From NCBI GenBank assembly GCA_034620365.1, contig JAQGEQ010000270.1, positions 1,054,001 to 1,118,000 of the forward strand: a DNA stretch of 64,000 nucleotides, in the 5' to 3' direction. This stretch comes from Pegea sp. RAD2-039. Its lineage: Eukaryota; Chordata; Thaliacea; Salpida; Salpidae. Under the pieces are notes generated by a model. The model made no database searches. It was given only the letters and a program-made list of their open reading frames with translations, and was not told the DNA's origin. Shown here piece after piece: positions 61,798 through 64,000 of this stretch. How positions within the stretch are numbered: position 1 is the stretch's first letter; each line of letters starts with the position of its first letter. The translations under genes were made by a program, and so were the position numbers.

Positions 61798-63917
61798 TCA
61801 CTTCATAATCAGGAAACAAGTTTCTAAAGTTTCGTAGTCAATCTTATCTTTGCATCTTTCAAAAACTTGTGAGATACTAAGACCTTCTTTTATCATATCA
61901 CTTATTTTTTCATATTCTACAACTCCAACTTTATCTGAAATAAATAAAGTCTGTTATTTAGTTTAATTTAAAATTTCATTAAATTTTACGAGTAATAAAA
62001 TATAAAAGATAAAAAAGATGTGCTTTTCTGTTTGTTTGAAGCAGTTTTTAATAAATAGAAATTGTCTATCAGTTTTTCTCACTAAACTCACCAATACAGT
62101 CTTCTTTCACAACTTCAATAGATGAAGAATTCTTAGTTGATAAATTTGAAGATAATATTTCTTCATCCACTGAAATAAATAAATAAATAAATAAAGGGTT
62201 TAGATTAATAGCAGGGCTCTAAATGAACAAACAAATTGGCTTTTCTAATATTATTAAAAATATGCTAAGTTTGCTAAAATATTTAAAGTAATTGTGAAGT
62301 ATTTGTTAAGAATAATAAACCTTCTTCCTCAAAGTCATCATCATACTCATCTTCAAAGTCATCATCATAATCTTCTGTTTGCATTGAAGAGAGCGCTTCA
62401 AAAAATTTACTTTTATGTTAACCAATAAATATATAAGATGAGAAAAAGAAAATTATCTAGGTAAATGTAGCTGCTATCTATTCAAGAGGAAATATTTATT
62501 CGGAGATCTTAAATGAACATTCTTTCAAGAGTAAATATTTATTTAGTCATAAAACATTTTTTAGCTTTTATTTTACTAACGTTTATAGAATCACATTGAT
62601 AATTGGTTGTTTATGTAAATTTTTAACAAATATTAGGTACTTGACAAGTCAAATTTTAAGATTCGTTTACAAAAATATCATCAATTGTTTATAAATAATC
62701 TAAAAAAATAACTTCCAACTAATATGAATAAGTAGACTAAAATTTGAAGCAACAAAAATATATCTAAAGACTCTGATTCAAAAACACAAAATAATTGATT
62801 GATGAGCAAAAATAAAAAAATAGAAAACCTTTTCGTGACTTTCTATACAGCCAACCACTTCCTGGTAAATTTCTCATACTTTTCTCACAAATATCATCTG
62901 ATGTTTTCTTCTCATTTCGCTTTTGATACTTTTGGAAAGTTAAAACTTTTCCAACTGCTTCTGCCTTTTTCTTGTCAGAATTTACAGTTGTTGTAGGAGA
63001 TCTAGTAACTGGTCTTCTGTCACAAACATCAACTTGGTTAGACGATTTTTGCTTCAAGTAATTTGGATCATATGACTGGCTGAGAGTCGAGTTCGACTTT
63101 TGGCGTTGGACAGTAGTTACTACTTTAACAGGATTCTTCATCACGTATCTTTGTCGTAAAGTCTGTTTCAAAAGATATTAGCTGAAATGTTTTAAGTAAA
63201 TTTCTATTAACAATAAATCAGATCAATATTTAGTCATTTATTAGAAATCCACAATTTAGTATTTTTTAGAAAAGTAAAATATTTGTTAAATAATTTTTAA
63301 CTTGAGATATTTTGTTTACAAACTTAATTAAGGTTGTTGAGACAAACCCATTAAATAAATCCAGATTTTAAATGGAAATAGTCATATTGAGAGTATTTCA
63401 AAATTGTTGTTGCAAAAAAATATTCAATTTTTTTATTTTAAAAATTTACTTTTGATGTTTAAATAATCAGAACTTAAAACTTGGAAATAAATTTGTAAAT
63501 ATCGGTTAAGGTTTGAAAGTATTAAAAAGGAGAAGTTTTGATAAACATTTTTGAAATGAAATTTAAATTAAACTCATAAAATTTGTAATTTATAATATTT
63601 CGTAAAAATAACAAAAGTGAAATTTTGTGAAGTAGAAATGAAATAGTTAAAAAAACACAAGATTTATTTGTTCAAGAATCAAACCAACAATAACAAAAGA
63701 AAGCTTCATAAAGTTAAATCTAGTAATTGTAAGGTGAAAAACTTGCAAGTTACCTGAACTCTTTTAGATAGCAACCAAGCACTGCCTGGTAAGCTGCCAA
63801 AACCAATATTTTTCTGTTGACAGACTACATTTGAAAAATCATTTTCTAACATCTCTACAAATGGTTTAGGTGCTTCATCAACAACTTCAATCACTTCTGG
63901 TATCTCATCTTCCAAAC
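61798..63917 (-). CDS. Unrecognised acidic protein with repeated LPGSxWL motif, 3' part
   Basis: Exons 63754-63917, 62829-63162, 62321-62395, 62092-62169 and 61798-61934 join in phase to about 262 residues. The gene continues beyond the right edge, since the first exon seen begins at an acceptor with open phase. Residues include EIPEVIEVVDEAPK, then IGFGSLPGSAWLLSKRV. A long basic Ser/Thr-rich exon follows (RQRYVMKNPVKVV). It ends in NLPGSGWLYRKSRK, a second use of the LPGSxWL motif directly before an exon end. Then comes an acidic tract (YDDDFEDEYDDDFEEE), a Ser-rich linker and a predicted helical tail (YEKISDMIKEGLSISQVF). No enzyme domain, signal peptide or membrane segment is seen. I do not recognise a family. 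Confidence 0.6.
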
Positions 63918-64000
63918 CTATATTTAAATTTGAGAAGATTTTTGAAACTTTCTTATTTTTACAGATAAAAATTTGAATTTAATTTTACTTTTAAATCTTT

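Overview
This is nuclear DNA from an AT-rich invertebrate animal. The genes are split into many short exons, often 30-150 nt, by GT-AG introns that are themselves often only 45-80 nt. Animal-type families (SLC22, SLC27, SETD3, CENP-C, NOL6, GID8) and an EF-1alpha with the opisthokont-type insertion support Metazoa. I cannot place the phylum. There are no bacterial operons, CRISPR arrays, phage or organelle sequences.

Layout: 1-763 (-), 5' end of an SLC27 fatty-acid transport protein; 2619-5173 (-), GID8 of the CTLH/GID ubiquitin ligase; 5462-7200, two tRNA-derived SINE-like elements; 8091-10793 (+), EF-1alpha with a probable 5' UTR exon; 10980-12150 (-), a dead non-LTR retrotransposon; 13294-15950 (-), a LACTB-like protein whose three catalytic motifs are all altered; 16130-16900 (+), a second, different LINE relic; 17893-19429 (-), a secreted YHYH-domain protein; 19430-24466, gene-poor DNA; 24467-28307 (+), an SLC22 transporter.

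Two direct copies of a ~5 kb segment follow (27440-32375 and 32377-37446). Each carries the last SLC22 exons, a complete gene for a small secreted four-cysteine protein (29233-29756 and 34176-34699, both -), an AAAT microsatellite and a LINE 3' tail. The second copy of the SLC22 tail is a truncated, frameshifted pseudogene, while the peptide gene is intact in both copies. So the duplication doubled the peptide gene only.

Downstream: 37907-38200 (-), a decayed fragment resembling a SEA domain; 39854-46983 (+), a roughly 35-exon gene read as a very divergent centromere protein C; 49263-52576 (+), SETD3 actin-histidine methyltransferase; 53208-58527 (-), NOL6, convergent with SETD3; 60300-61110 (+), another LINE 3' part; 61798-63917 (-), the 3' end of an unrecognised gene with acidic tracts and a twice-used LPGSxWL motif.

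The genes do not form a pathway; this is ordinary mixed animal gene order. The points most worth a second look are the divergent CENP-C, the LACTB pseudoenzyme, the recent duplication with its orphan secreted peptide, the tRNA-Ser-derived element, and the repeated finding of a splice acceptor just upstream of start codons. Exon boundaries were read by eye from splice consensus, reading phase and recalled family sequence; they are models, not transcript-supported.
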